Made by a program: the position numbers and the translations under genes
Origin: Dichetophora obliterata
Taxonomy: Eukaryota; Arthropoda; Insecta; Diptera; Sciomyzidae
Length of the DNA: 64,000 nucleotides
Reading direction: 5' to 3'
Assembly (NCBI GenBank): GCA_963920525.1
Contig: OY986438.1
Span: 190,656,962 to 190,720,961 of the forward strand
Shown: in pieces, positions 44,256 to 56,900 of the stretch
Layout of the letters: every line of letters begins with the position of its first letter
Position numbering within the stretch: position 1 is the first letter of the stretch
The notes under the pieces: generated by a model
What the model saw: the letters and a program-made list of their open reading frames with translations, nothing else
Told to the model about the DNA's origin: nothing
Databases searched by the model: none

Positions 44256-46180
44256 TAGCTAAGGCCGAACAGCGGCCGAACAAAACCTAGTTTTGAATAT
44301 TTTTCTCGGTCGTTCAAGGATCATACAAGGGTCGTTTGCAAGACTTTATGGCCAAACAGAGGTCGCACAGAGGCCGTTTTTAAATAATTTCAACTGCACA
44401 ACGGGCGAACAGCTGCCGAACATCGGCCGAATAGTGATCATTCTACAATCATTCAATTATAATTCAATAATGAATTATAATTCAACAAGTATTTCCCGGC
44501 AGACGTTGTCCTGCCACAGATAGCCTCATTATCATATATGCAAATGCTAAATAAATTCACCATTTTTAGTATAGATGCCGAAAGTAATCATATGAACTAA
44601 ATTACCAAATTTTAGACTTATACGATCAAAATCGTGCGAAAAATAGCATTTTTCTTGATTTGTGGGAGGTAAAAGAGGGTGCGGCAAAAATATTTCCCTT
44701 AAACCATATCGTACTCAAAACAAATTGACTGACAAAATTTCAGCTCATTTTAGCTTAAACCTAGAACGCATTGCTTCACTCCACGCTTATCTCCCGAAAA
44801 GTGGGCGTACCTAAAGTGGGGTATACCCATTTTTAGTGCACTTGCCGAGAGTAGCCATATGAACAAAGTTCCAAAATTTTAGTCTTATACGACCCAAACC
44901 GTCCGAAATAAAGCCTTTTTATTGGTTTGTTGGCGGTAAGGATGCGTGGAAATCAATTTTTAGTACAGTTGCTGACAGTAAACATACCAACTAAGCAAAA
45001 ATTTTGGCTAAATCAGCCCAGTTGTCAATTTTAATGAGTTTTTTAAAATGGGCTCTATAGCTATAGAGCGACCACGCCCATTTTTAGTACAGTTGCTAAA
45101 GGTAAACATACAAACTTAATTACCAAATGTTAGTCCTATACTACCGAAAAAGCCTGATACATAATATTTTCACTTATTTGTGGGCGGAAAAAGGGGGGTG
45201 TGGAGACCAAATTTGAGCACAGTTGCTGACAGTAACCATGCAAACAAAATTACAAAATTTAAGTATTATACGACCAATACCGTATGAAATAAAGCATTTT
45301 CATTGATTTGTGTGCGATAAAAGGGGGCGTGGACATTCATTTTTTAAAACAGTTGCCAAACCGGCTGAAATATAGCAGTTTTATTGATTTTGGCGTGGTT
45401 AAAGGGGTTGTGGCAAAAAAATTTCCTAAGCCATCTCGTATCTGAAGCGAATCGATTACCAAAGTTTCAAGTCAGTCGGTTCAGTAGTTTTGGAGTTTAT
45501 AGGTATCACACAGACAAACAGACTATTTTAATATTTGTATGGGAGTATATGGAAAAATCTTTAAAATGCCATATCTCCGGAATAACTAGGCCGATTTCGT
45601 GCAAACTTCACATTAATCATCTGCAGACCACAGACCACATAAATCATCAACGTAACCCTCACGTTTGGTTGAAATCGGTCGACCCGTTTTCACAGTTAGT
45701 GGTAACATCAAAATGTACATTTCTTTTTATGTATATGGATTATTTTTATTTACTTAAGAACATAAAGTTAATTAAATATCATAAAAAAAAAATATTGTAC
45801 TGATGTTATATATGACCAATTATGACTTCATTTGAGCAAGCAACATTTATTTCAAAATGATACTGTTTCAATTCACATTTCACTGGGGCATTGTGTTTCA
45901 ACAACTAGACTCATTTTAAAAAAAATATTTTGCACCACACACAAGTGGCGATACTGTTTACATCAGCATCGCCGAGTGAGGCGTTCTTTTGTTGTTGCGC
46001 ATACGTTTGCTATTCAACAGAGCTTTGCAAATTTGGTGGCACACAACGGGCATACAGCGGTCGTAGAACTTAATTTAGGCCTCGTACGGCCGTTTTTCGA
46101 CCCAACTTGCGGCCGCTGGGCTTTTTGGATTATTTAAGGCCAGTTCGACCCTTGTACGGCCCATGTTCGACCACATTTTC
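44256..46180. mobile_element. Foldback-like element with GGCCGAAC-repeat ends
   Basis: The left end (44259-44450) consists of degenerate ~10-bp words (GGCCGAACAG, GGTCGTTCAA, GGGTCGTTTG, GGTCGCACAG, GGCCGAATAG). The right end (46015-46175) carries the same words on the opposite strand (CGGTCGTAG, TACGGCCG, TTCGACCC, TACGGCCCATG, TTCGACCAC). Inverted ends made of short tandem repeats are characteristic of Drosophila foldback (FB) elements. The interior includes the tandem repeat at 44540-45420. Confidence 0.5.
44540..45420. repeat. Degenerate ~130-150-bp tandem repeats
   Basis: Units share AGTACAGTTGCTGACAGTAA, TTATACGACC and TTGATTTGTGGGCGG-TAAAAG phrases, recurring at about 44640, 44925, 45085, 45215 and 45345. 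The following sequence (to about 45700), with CGGAATAACTAGGCCGATTT and GAAATCGGTCGACCCG, looks like a dispersed element tail. Non-coding. Confidence 0.6.
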
Positions 46181-46529
46181 AATCACTAATATTTTTATTA
46201 GGATGCGGGCCTTGAAGCATTTGAATAAAATAGATTTTCTTTATATATTTTTATTATTTTGTCAACTTTAACAGACCAGAAATGAAAAAATTCCAAGAAC
46301 GAGCAAATTTATGTTTATTAATCTTATCAACAAATTTTATAACCAAAATTTTAACATGTAAGCAGCAAATCGATCTGACTTATTTAACCTTAGAAATTGT
46401 AACGTTACTAAAACCGTTTGCAACTTGTTTTTGTATAATTCATAACTAAAGCAATCGATGACACTTTTAGCTATAGTTATGAAACTTAATATAAAAGCTT
46501 TAATTTAAAAAGTAAAGGTCCGGCTCAAA
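46181..46529. other. AT-rich spacer, nothing recognised
   Basis: No features beyond base composition. Confidence 0.4.
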
Positions 46530-47805
46530 GATGAGCAAAATGAAAATCACTCCTACCTACCAAACATGATGTGACTTAAAAAAGGTAAAATTTCTAAAAA
46601 TTCCACAAAAACTAATCTAATGATTTTACATTTTGCACATAAGCCTCAATTTTCAATTTGCACTCTGATTATAAAATTTGACAAAATCTAATTTTAAGAC
46701 CATCTACCTCCCATACAAAGTGTATTCATAAAAGCGTTAGGATTTCTTAAAATTACACAAAAAAGTAATCTAATGACTTTTATTTTTGCACAGAAACTTC
46801 TATCCTCAATTTGCATTTCAAATATAAAATTTGGCAAAATCAAATTTTAATATTGTCCACTTCCCATACCAAAGTGTTGTCATAAAAACGGTCAGAATTT
46901 TCAAAATTTCACAAATATTAATCGAATGACTTTAAATATTTCACATAAACTATAGTTTTCAGTTTGCACTCTGAGTCTGCAACTTGGCAAAATCAAATGG
47001 GCAAACTTCCTACCTCCCATGCAAACTGTCTTCATAAGAACATTAAAATTTCTAAAAATTCCACAAAAACTAATCTAATGATTTGTTTATCATAAAAACG
47101 TTAAAAATCCTTAGAACTACATAAATTATTAATGCCTCCCATACAAAGTGTTGTCATAAAAACGTTACAATTTTCAAAAAAAATAATCTAATGTCTTTCA
47201 ATTTTTCACCCAAACTATAATTTTTCAATTTGCACTCTGAGTCGGAAATTTTTTTTTTTATTTATTTGTTTATAATTTTTTAAGATCGAATAGAATAGAG
47301 AATTGTCTACCTCCCATACAAAGATTTTTTCTAAAAACGTTAAGATTTCGTAAAATTACGCAAAAAATAAATCTAATGGCTTTACATTTGTCACATAAAC
47401 TTTCATCATCAATTTGTGTTTTAAATACGAGATTTTGCAAAATCAAATTTTAAGATTGTCTTCCTCCCATACAATGTGTTGTCATAAAAACGGTCAAAGT
47501 TCTAAAAATTAAAAAAAAAGTAATCTTATGACTTTTATTTTTTCAAATTTGTTTTTATTTAAGATTAGAACTCTGAGTCTGAATTTGACAAAATCGAATG
47601 GAAAGTACGTCTACCTCCCATACAATATGTATTCATAAAAACGTAAAAATTACACAAAAAACTAATCTAATGACTTTTAATTTTGCACATACCTACTTTC
47701 ATCATCAACTTGCACTCTTAATATGAAATTTAAAAAACAAATGGAAAAAACGCTTACCTCCCATACAAAGTGTTGCCATAAAAACGATCAAAGGACCCCG
47801 CACTA
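46530..47805. repeat. ~150-bp tandem array, about nine degenerate units
   Basis: The phrase ACCTCCCATACAAAGTGT starts units near 46555, 46705, 46857, 47007, 47131, 47308, 47461, 47610 and 47755. Each is followed by CATAAAAACGTTAAAATT, AATCTAATGACTTT, GCACATAAACTT and TTTGCACTCTGAGTC. It is an amplified interior of the dispersed family seen at 4420-5145 and 61200-61740. Confidence 0.85.
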
Positions 47806-49076
47806 ATTGTATGGAAATTGGATTTTGGTCGAATTTTTTCATATTGCAGGATTTATTAGATCTTGTCATTTTGATTGAAAGTCACTATATTTTTAAAAAA
47901 TGGTTCAAAAAGTACCACAAAAAAAGCGCTATAAGGTTAAAATATTTCACAAAAACATTTTTTATTAAATTTCTATATAAATCTGTGAAAACAACAACTC
48001 TGTCAAATGCCTATTTGAGTAGTTTTCTTTACTTTTTAGGTTAGAACGAGTAAATAGCTTCGAGTTTTCGAGTAAACTTAAAGCTATATAGAAAATTACT
48101 CAGACGTAAACTTTTTAAACGCTGATGCATACATATTCTTTTTTTATCTCCTCTACTAGATTCCATTTGCTGAAATTTATTGGTTGTTGGACTGTGTTAT
48201 TTTTAATGTGTCAAAATACCGCTAAAATCAATTAGAATGCTAAAATCAATACAAAGGTAATTTTCTCGAAAACACTAGCCAATCAGAAAAAACTGAGTAC
48301 GCAGTTAAATTATCCTTCCTCGAATTATATAGAAATGACCTCAATATCCCGTGCAGCAGACTCAGTGTTTAGCTGTGTTATTTATTAATTAAAAATATAT
48401 GCATAACGTAAAATTTTTCATTATATGCGTGCATCAAATAAATACTTTTTTATTTAGTAATTTAAAAGAGCGGAAGTTGAAGAAAGCCCTGTTGAGAGAA
48501 AATAATCGAATTTTATCACAAAGCAATATTGATGCTTTTCTTCAAGCAAATAAAAAGCAAAAATAAATATAACGACGGATAGTAAAATTTGAGTTAACAA
48601 CCAGCTTTTGTCAGTCAATATTTAGAATAACACAAAAGAACCGGAAACACGCTGAGAAGCTCTTTAATGGCGTTTCCTTTATTGTCAAAATTGAACAATT
48701 TATCACGCTAACACCCAGTTAAACTTTATTCCCAACAAAAAAACCACGAAATAACATTTAAATACTTAAGCAGATTTTATATACCAAAAAAAAAACTAAA
48801 AAAAAACAACGTCATCTAATCCACAATTAATTAGAAAAGTGAAAACAAAATTTTTTTTTTTTGTTTCCATTTCTTTCTTACAACGTAACTTTTCAACTGT
48901 AGTATACGACAGTAATGTACAACTTTCATTTTCCAATGAAAATAACAACCTCCGCTGCAAATTTTCCTCCCACAGCGCAAACAACAAAAAATAATGAAAA
49001 CATATGACTAATAAAAAAAAAAAAAACTTTTTCTCATGTTAATTTGTGGGGAAAAAATAAAAGATCTAAGGTACCT
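47806..49076. other. AT-rich spacer, nothing recognised
   Basis: No coding motif or element terminus is evident. Short A- and T-runs are frequent (48785-48805, 48848-48862). Confidence 0.4.
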
Positions 49077-49448
49077 TGTAATATTATAGGTACCTTGGCC
49101 AGAGGCTGCTGCACTGGCTAGGTTTGGATATGGAAAGACGCAACGAGCACCGGAATCGTATGGTTGAAGCAACTGACAAATATGATGAATTTGTCGCATT
49201 GTGACCAGAGCAACGTGCGCCACATTGGTCACGGACACCACTACAGCAAATGTCACAGCGCAAAAAATTATCACAGAATTAAATAAAGAAATCTGAGCAA
49301 CAACAACATTAACCAACAATGTGTATGACTTCAGGAAGTTGGGAATGACATGACAATACATTGCATTGAGACTATAAAAGTTGGTCACAGTTCGAGTTGC
49401 AGCTCGAGCTAAAAAGATGGTGTTAGCAATGACGATGGCGTGTGGCAA
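49077..49448 (-). CDS. Unrecognised hydrophobic open segment, minus strand
   Basis: This island is noticeably GC-richer than its flanks. On the minus strand it reads a hydrophobic protein with two or three possible membrane segments (e.g. SYTLLVNVVVAQISLFNSVI and FCAVTFAVVVSVTNVAHVAL). After SAAASGQ the sequence AAG/GTACCT (near 49082) resembles a splice donor. A stop lies directly upstream of the open stretch, and no acceptor or start is clear. It could be an exon of an unknown membrane protein or a chance frame in a GC-richer piece. Confidence 0.3.
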
Positions 49449-50586
49449 TTAAGTAAATGCCAGTCGCAAAAAAACAATTGTTATGGAAATGAAAATCAAA
49501 GTAAAAAAAAACAATTAAAATAATAGTCAAATAAGAAAATGCAAATTCATGCTAGCACTCAGCTGATGAAAATGCAAAAAAAATCAACGTGACTCGGCCA
49601 AAGAACAGAAGAATGCGGTTATAAGAGCTGGTTACTCAGCGCATTTTTGTCAACGTCCGTAGAAAAAGAAAATTTTTAGCATGGGAGAGATTGAATATTT
49701 TTTTCATTTAAAGCAGTGATGTTATTGGCGTTTTGCTAAATATCTCGAATTCTGTGACAGAACTCTCTTTTTGTCCAGCATTTAGTACCAAAAAAATTTC
49801 TTCAAAATATATACACAAAAGAATAATTCAAAAAAATTAAAAAATCTATAGAACTACTATATACAATTGCACTTATTACATAGCAAAACAGTTCATTGGT
49901 ATAAAAATAAACAAAAATGTTTCAAGATTAATATTATGTATTTTCAAAATCTTGAAAAAACTAAATTTGACAAAAAAAAATTTTGAAAAAAAAAATATTG
50001 AATATATAAAATCTTGAAACAAAACTATTAAAAAAAAAATCTAAAAAACAAAAAATATGCGTAAATATTAAAAAAAAAAATTTTTTAAAAATCTTGAAAT
50101 TATTAAAAAGGTCAGATTTCGAGAAAAAAATGGAAAAAGTGTCAAATTTTGTAAAAACCAATGTCAAATTTTGGCAAAAGTATGATCATTTTTCACGAGT
50201 TTTATCTCCTAAACAACCTGCGAGCGTGCTTTTTTTGCATATTTGAGTTTAGAAGGTCCAAATACACATAATAAATCTATTTAAAAAAAAATTGAAGTGT
50301 AGACTCTAAAGAAAAATCATTCCTTTATTTGATTAATTTGGCATTTTTTCGAAATTTGACACTTTTTAAAATTTTGCAATTTTTCAAAATATAGCACTTT
50401 TTTAAAATTTTAAATTTTTTGAATATTTGACAATTTTTTTGCAATATTTCGAAATTTGACACTAATTCAAAATTTTGATAATTTAACACATAACATTTTT
50501 CGAATTATGACATTTTTAAAAATTTTTTCAATATATAACACTTTTGGAAATAGTGTAAAATTTTAAATACAGAATTCTTGAAAAGT

Positions 50587-50645
50587 CTACGCATAGAATG
50601 TAGGCTTCGCGCGAGCGAATTAAAGAATTCATTCTTTGCGTAGGT
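50587..50645. repeat. GC-centred hairpin 1 within the tract
   Basis: CTACGCATAGAATG pairs with CATTCTTTGCGTAG (one mismatch) around a loop containing CGCGCGAGCG. It is followed by TTTTCCAAGATTTTGAG, as in the other two copies. Confidence 0.7.
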
Positions 50646-52124
50646 TTTCCAAGATTTTGAGTTTCAAGATTTTTTTTCAATACATTTTTTTCAAGATTTT
50701 GAAATTCTGCAAAATGACCCTAAACCATTATTTTTACATTAAAAGACAAATAAATCTTCTTAAATTCTATATAAAGAAGCAAAAATTATTTGAAAAACAA
50801 TTCATTGAGGGGAGCAGTCCGAATGCTTGAAAGTCAAAATCTTGAAACAACTGAAATCTTGCAAAAAAAACAAATCTTGAAAAGAAAATTTTGAAAAAAA
50901 GAATCTAGAAAACTTCTTGAAAAAAATCTTGAAAAAATCTTGGAATTTTAAGAAATGTTCTTTCGAATAAAATGTATAAGTTCGAGACAAACGAAAAAGC
51001 GTTTAATTTCGAAAAAAAAATGTCAAATTTTGGCAAAGTTATAAATTTTTTAAATATTTATGGTCCCACACTTCGCGTCATCTAGACAAACGACGAGGAC
51101 GTGGTGGTTTTTTGTCCATTTATGAACATTTTTATGCAAAATTTTTCACTTTTCGAAATTTAGCACTTATTCAAAATTATATGACATTTTTTGCAAAACT
51201 TGTACATTTTGAAATTTGACACTTATTTAAAATTTGACAATTTTTCGATTTTTGGCACTTATTCCAAATTTTACACTTTTTCGATATTTTGGCACTTATT
51301 TGGCACTTATTCCAAATTTTACACTTTTTGAAATAATAGGACAATTTGACATTTATTTCAAAATTTGAATTAGAATTTCTGTGACTTGACAATTATTCAT
51401 TATTTTGATTATTTTCGAAATTTGATATTATTCGAAAAATTTGATACTTCTTTCGAAATTGGACACTTTTCGATATAGTGTCAAATTTTTAATTAAGAAG
51501 TCTTGAAAAGGGATCGGTCTGAATGCTTGAAGGTCAAAATCTTAAAACAACCAAAATTTTGAAAAAAATAATCTTGAAAACGAAATCTTGAAAAAAAATT
51601 CTTGAAACGAAAATATTAAAAAAAAAAATCTAGAAAAAACAAAATATGCATAAATCTTGAAAAAAATCTTGAAATTTTAAGAAATGTTGTTCTTTCGAAT
51701 AAAATGTTTAATTTCGAGAAAAAAACGGAAAAGTGTCTAATTTCGAAAAGAAAAATGTCAAATTTTGGCAAAATTATAAATTTTTCACTTTTCGAAATTT
51801 GACACTAATTCAAAATTATATATAAGATTTTTTGCAAAACTTGTACATTTTAAAATTTGACACTTATTCAAAATTTGACAATTTATGTTGCACTTATTGC
51901 AAATTGTACACTTTTTCGATATTTGACACTTTTTGAAATTTAAAAATTTTTTAAATAATGGAAACATTTGACATTTATTTTAAAATTTGACAATTTCTGT
52001 GACTTGAAAATTGTTCATTATTTTGGTTATTTTCGAAATTTGACATTATTCGAAAAATTTGATACTTCTTTCGAAATTGAACACTTATCGAAAAAGTGTC
52101 AAATTTTCAATTAAGAAATTTTGA

Positions 52125-52198
52125 AAAACCTACGCACAGAACGAAAACCTACGTAATGCGCGCGCGGATTAAAGAATACATTCTATGCGGAGGCTTTT
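52125..52198. repeat. GC-centred hairpin 2 within the tract
   Basis: CCTACGCACAGAACG pairs imperfectly with CATTCTATGCGGAGG around a loop containing GCGCGCGCGG. It is the most diverged of the three copies. Confidence 0.6.
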
Positions 52199-52294
52199 TA
52201 AGATTTTGAGTTTCAAGATTTTTTTTTTTCAAGATTTGGTTTTCAAGACTTTTTTTCAAGATTTTACAATTTTGCGAAAAGGACCCAGCTCCTC

Positions 52295-52372
52295 GAAAAA
52301 TCCTATGCATAGAATGTATTCTTTTATTCGCGCGCTCGGATTAAAAAATACATTCTATGCGTAGGTTTTTCA
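52295..52372. repeat. GC-centred hairpin 3 within the tract
   Basis: GCATAGAATGTATTCTTTTA pairs with TTAAAAAATACATTCTATGC, and the outer TCCTA/GTAGG bases extend it. The loop holds TTCGCGCGCTCGG. It is the best preserved of the three, with about 30 bp of stem. Confidence 0.8.
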
Positions 52373-52530
52373 AGATTTTGAGTTTCAAAATTTTTTTCAA
52401 GATTTTCGTTCCAAGATATTTTTCAAGATTTTGTTTTCAAGATTTTTTTTTTTTAATATTTTGATTTTAAGATTTTTTTCAAGATTTTTTTCAAGATTTT
52501 GAAGTTCTGTGAAAAGGACCCAATTTTTTA

Positions 52531-53725
52531 TTGAGATCTTAACATATAAAATTATTAAGAAACTTTATTGGTTTATAACCAAAATTACATGTAAAAATAT
52601 TTATCATTTATTTAAATAGTTTAGAGTGTTTTGCGCTACACTGAAATAAAATAGGGTCTATTTTATTCCTGAATGAGAATTTAATAACACAAATGGAGCT
52701 TCTCCAAGTCTGTTTCTTTTTTTGGTTTTTACATAGGTTACAATTTAAAATGCCCATTTTGGTGTCGGCGTTAGAATGCGGTAATGACAAAACAAATGTT
52801 GACAACATTGTTAAATTTGGAAACAATTTCTCTCCATTTAAAGCTTTTATAGTGGTTACTTCTTTTCAAACATTCGAAACACTATAGTCCTTTAGGTTTT
52901 TTAATATAAAAGGCAAATCATTCCATTCATCTTGCAATGGCATTATCGGCGTTTATATAATCTGAGAATAAAATAAAATTTATTTTATGTACCCAAAGCA
53001 ATTTTTCCAAAAATGACCAAAAATTCTAAGTCTTCGAAAGAATTGTCATTCATAGGAAATCTATCGAGTATTTTTCAAGCAATTCACTTTTTAGCAAAAC
53101 TTCCACCGACCGACAAGAAAATCTCGTATCATGGACTATAATCCTTTCTGCCCTTTTGGGAGTCTAAAATTCCGAAAAACGGACGAAATCCCTACAAATC
53201 ACATCACTGATGTGATGTACCAGCCTAGAAATCGAGGGAGAGAAGATAAAGAGATTTTTAATTATAAAGAATATAGATCAAAAATAAGTAAGCGTTTGTA
53301 AGAAAGTTATACATCTCTCCTTATCAGTAAATGTTTAAAAATAGATAACTCTGAGTCGACTAAAAATAACGGCTTTCATTCGTGTTGTAACATTCTGTCA
53401 AAAAAGTACCGTGAATTGATCATTTAAAAAGGCCGCTTAAAGGGATTTCCAAAACTTATTTTTGTCGCCAAGTTGGCACTACTGCCCTCTAAACTGACAC
53501 TGAGTTTGAGCGCAATCTTTTGTATTGTGTGTTTACGAGGTCAATTTGATAAGTCGATGACTTTTTGAATACAAACTATTTTTTTCTGCAAAAAAGCGTT
53601 ATATTTCTAAAAAACTAGTCTCCTTTTTAGATTGATATCTATATTTACTCAAATTCATTTCTCCAATTTTTTATTCCTTCCAAATAATAGGTTTTATCGA
53701 AGGTTTTCAAGATTGATACATTTAC
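52531..53725. other. Spacer with no recognised gene
   Basis: Short open frames at 52608-52887 lack motifs. The sequence just before 53726 (TCCAA-TTTTTTATT, CCAAATAATAGG) resembles that after 58025, so the hAT element inserted into a repeated context. Confidence 0.4.
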
Positions 53726-53905
53726 TAGTGTCTGACCGAAGGTTTGGTTTCGGTTTCGGTTACGGCCAGTTTCGGCCCTTTTTGTCAGTATTTTTGCCAT
53801 ATTGAGGCCGAATAGCCGAAACTAGCCGAAACTAGCCGAAACTAGCCGAAACTAGCCGAAACTAGCCGAAACTTTTGGTAAAAATTTCTTGCATCAGCTA
53901 TTTAA

Positions 53906-56900
53906 TCTAATATATAAAATTCTTCTGTCACGGGGTACGTAATCGAACTCCTCCGAAACGGCTCGACCGATTTTCATGAAATTTTGTATGTATATTTTGT
54001 AGGTATGAGGATAGGTCGTAAAGTATATTTACACCTAATACTAACAGTGGGCGTGGCACCTCCCATACAACCCAAATTTGCGATATCGAATATCTTTGGA
54101 GTTATAAGCCGCTTAGCCTCGGAATTCGGTATTCGACAATTTACACGTGCCGCTTCGCAGATAAAATTTTGTGAGAGTTGGACAAGGGGGCGTGGCACCT
54201 CCCATACAACCCAAATTTGCGATATCGAATAGCTTTGGAGTTATAGGCCGCACATCCTTGGAATTCGAAATTCGACCACAATTTACACGTGGCGTTTTAC
54301 TGATAAAATTTTATGGGAGTTGGACAAAGGGGCGTGGCACCTCTTATACAACCCAAATTTGCGATATCGAATAGCTTTTGAGTCAATCAAACAAAGCAAA
54401 CAAAGCCTCGGAATTCAGCATTCGAAGTCAATTTACACATGCAGTTTTACTGATAACTTTGTATGGCGTTGGACAAGGGGGCGTGTCACCTCCCATGCAA
54501 CCAAAATTTGAGAAATTCTACAGCTTTTGAGTTATAGGTCGCACAGCCATGGAATTGAGTATTCGACCACAATTTACACATACAATTTCACTGATAACAT
54601 TTTATTCGCGTTTGGCAACGGGGCCGCGGCAGCAACGCGCCGGGTTTAAGCTATCTATATATATAAAATGGAATGTGTGTTTCTTTATTTGTTTGTTTGT
54701 ACCTTATAGGAGACCAAACCTCTGGACCGATCTTCCTGAAAATTTCACAGCATTTAACTGGGACTCTGGCATGATTAATAGGGTACTTTTTCGACCACGC
54801 CCACTTTTACGCCCCCTTTTTTAAAATTATGTAATGGCTCCCATATAGTTTTTAACAGATTTACTTCAAATTGTATACACATTATACTCCAGGCGAGGTA
54901 GAAATAAACATTTCTTACGCCACACCCCCTTTTACGCCCCTTTTCACGCCAAATTTAAGTTTAAAACTTTTTGTTCTCTGTACAAATTTGTTCCTTCCAA
55001 CGGATTATTTTTTATTTGGTAGTATATTGCTCTTAATACTGTTAACGTCGCCATATTACTATGAACCACGCCCACTTCACCGCCCCCTTTTTTAATTCAG
55101 ATACTTACTTATACCACTAACAATGTTTGCTATACAAAATACTTTTTTTGTAATATGTATTTACCTAAAGTTTTATATAGTTTTTATCTACAGGTAAGGT
55201 AGCCATAGATTTTTTATTACCAAATCCCCCTTTTTCGCCCCATTTTACTTTAATTATAATAAATCTGCTTTCAATCTATATATATAAAAATGAATGTCTG
55301 TCTGTTTGTTTGTTTGTTTGTGCTTTATAGGAGGCCAAACCCTTTGACAGATCTTCCTGAAACTTTCACAGCATTTTACTATGAATCTGGAAAGAATAAA
55401 AGGCTATATGAAGTTTTTATTTGACAAGGGGGCGTGGCACCTCCCATACAACCCAAATTTGCGATATCGAATAGCTTTGGAGTTATAGGCCGCACATCAT
55501 TGGAATTCGAAATTCGACCACAATTTACACGTGGCGTTTTACTGATAAAATTTTATGGGAGTTGGACAAAGGGGCGTGGCACCTCTTATACAACCCAAAT
55601 TTGCGATATCGAATAGCTTTTGAGTCAATCAAACAAAGCAAACAAAGCCTCGGAATTCAGCATTCGAACTCAATTTACACATGCAGTTTTACTGATAACT
55701 TTGTATGGCGTTGGACAAGGGGGCGTGTCACCTCCCATGCATCCAAAATTTGAGAAATTCTACAGCTTTTGAGTTATAGGTCGCACAGCCATGGAATTGA
55801 GTATTCGACCACAATTTACATATACAGTTTCACTGATAACATTTTATTCGCGTTTGGCAACGGGGCCGCGGCAGCAACGCGCCGGGTTTAAGCTATCTAT
55901 ATATATAAAATGGAATGTGTGTTTCTTTATTTGTTTGTTTGTACCTTATAGGAGACCAAACCTCTGGACCGATCTTCCTGAAAATTTCACAGCATTTAAC
56001 TGGGACTCTGGCATGATTAATAGGGTACTTTTTCGACCGCGCCCACTTTTACGCCCACTTTTTTAATTCAGATACTTACTTATACCACTAACAATGTTTG
56101 CTATACAAAATACTTTTTTTGTAATATGTATTTACCTAAACTTTTATATACTTTTTATCTACAGGTAAGGTAGCCATAGATTTTTTATTACCAAATCCCC
56201 CTTTTTAGCCCCATTTTACTTTAATTATAATAAATCTGCTTTCAATCTATATATATAAAAATGCATGTCTGTCTGTTTGTTTGTTTGTTTGTGCTTTATA
56301 GGAGGCCAAACCCTTTGACAGATCTTCCTGAAACTTTCACAGCATTTTACTATGAATCTGGAAAGAATAAAAGGCTATATGAAGTTTTTATTTGACAAAG
56401 GGGCGTGGCACTGCCCATATAACCTAAAAATTTAAATCGCCATATTTTGGGCATTTTTTGACCTACGTTGATGCTATTTGGTACATATGGTATTGGCATA
56501 GTTAGGAATACGTACCAGGAGAAAAGTGGGTGGGACCACTCCCCTTTTTAGGAAAATTAAAAATCGCAATATAGTCTTAACTACTGGACCGATCATCATT
56601 AAATTTTCACAATAGGATATTCTTACGAAATAATAAATTCTTGACTATATAAAGTTGTGAGTGAACGAAGGGGCGTGGCCTCGCCCATATAACCCAAATT
56701 TTAAAATCGTCATATCTTGGGCATTTTTTGACCAACGGCGGCAGTATTTGCTATATATGGTATTAGCATGAATAGAAATACGTACCAAAAGAAAAGTGGG
56801 CGGAGCACGCCCCTTTGTTTGCGATATATTGGAGGCTGGACCTGATAACCGATCTTAAATTTTCACAGCGTTCAGCTTTGACTCAGGAATACTTATTACA

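Larger units (their letters stand above)
49780..52530. repeat. Satellite-like tract of TTTCAAGATTTT and GAAATTTGACACTTTT words
   Basis: Two degenerate word families alternate for 2.7 kb: (A)ATCTTGAAAAAA and its complement, and AATTTGACACTTTTTCG. Larger blocks are duplicated at about 700 bp. For example CCGAATGCTTGAAAGTCAAA at 50819 recurs as CTGAATGCTTGAAGGTCAAA at 51519, and AATGTCAAATTTTGGCAAA at 51019 recurs near 51755. Three hairpins are embedded. The minus-strand frames here are low-complexity. Confidence 0.75.

Noticed and set aside
46530..47805. CRISPR-like array because of regular ~150-bp spacing
   Set aside because: Units are degenerate along their whole length with no constant repeat and unique spacer pattern, in a eukaryotic genome.
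49961..52000. Minus-strand Phe/Lys/Cys-rich frames
   Set aside because: Low-complexity translations of the TTTCAAGATTTT and TTTGACAC repeat words.
53984..56066. A set of 60-90-codon open frames in the Helitron region
   Set aside because: They recur in each duplicated unit and translate non-coding Helitron sequence; no Rep or helicase motifs.
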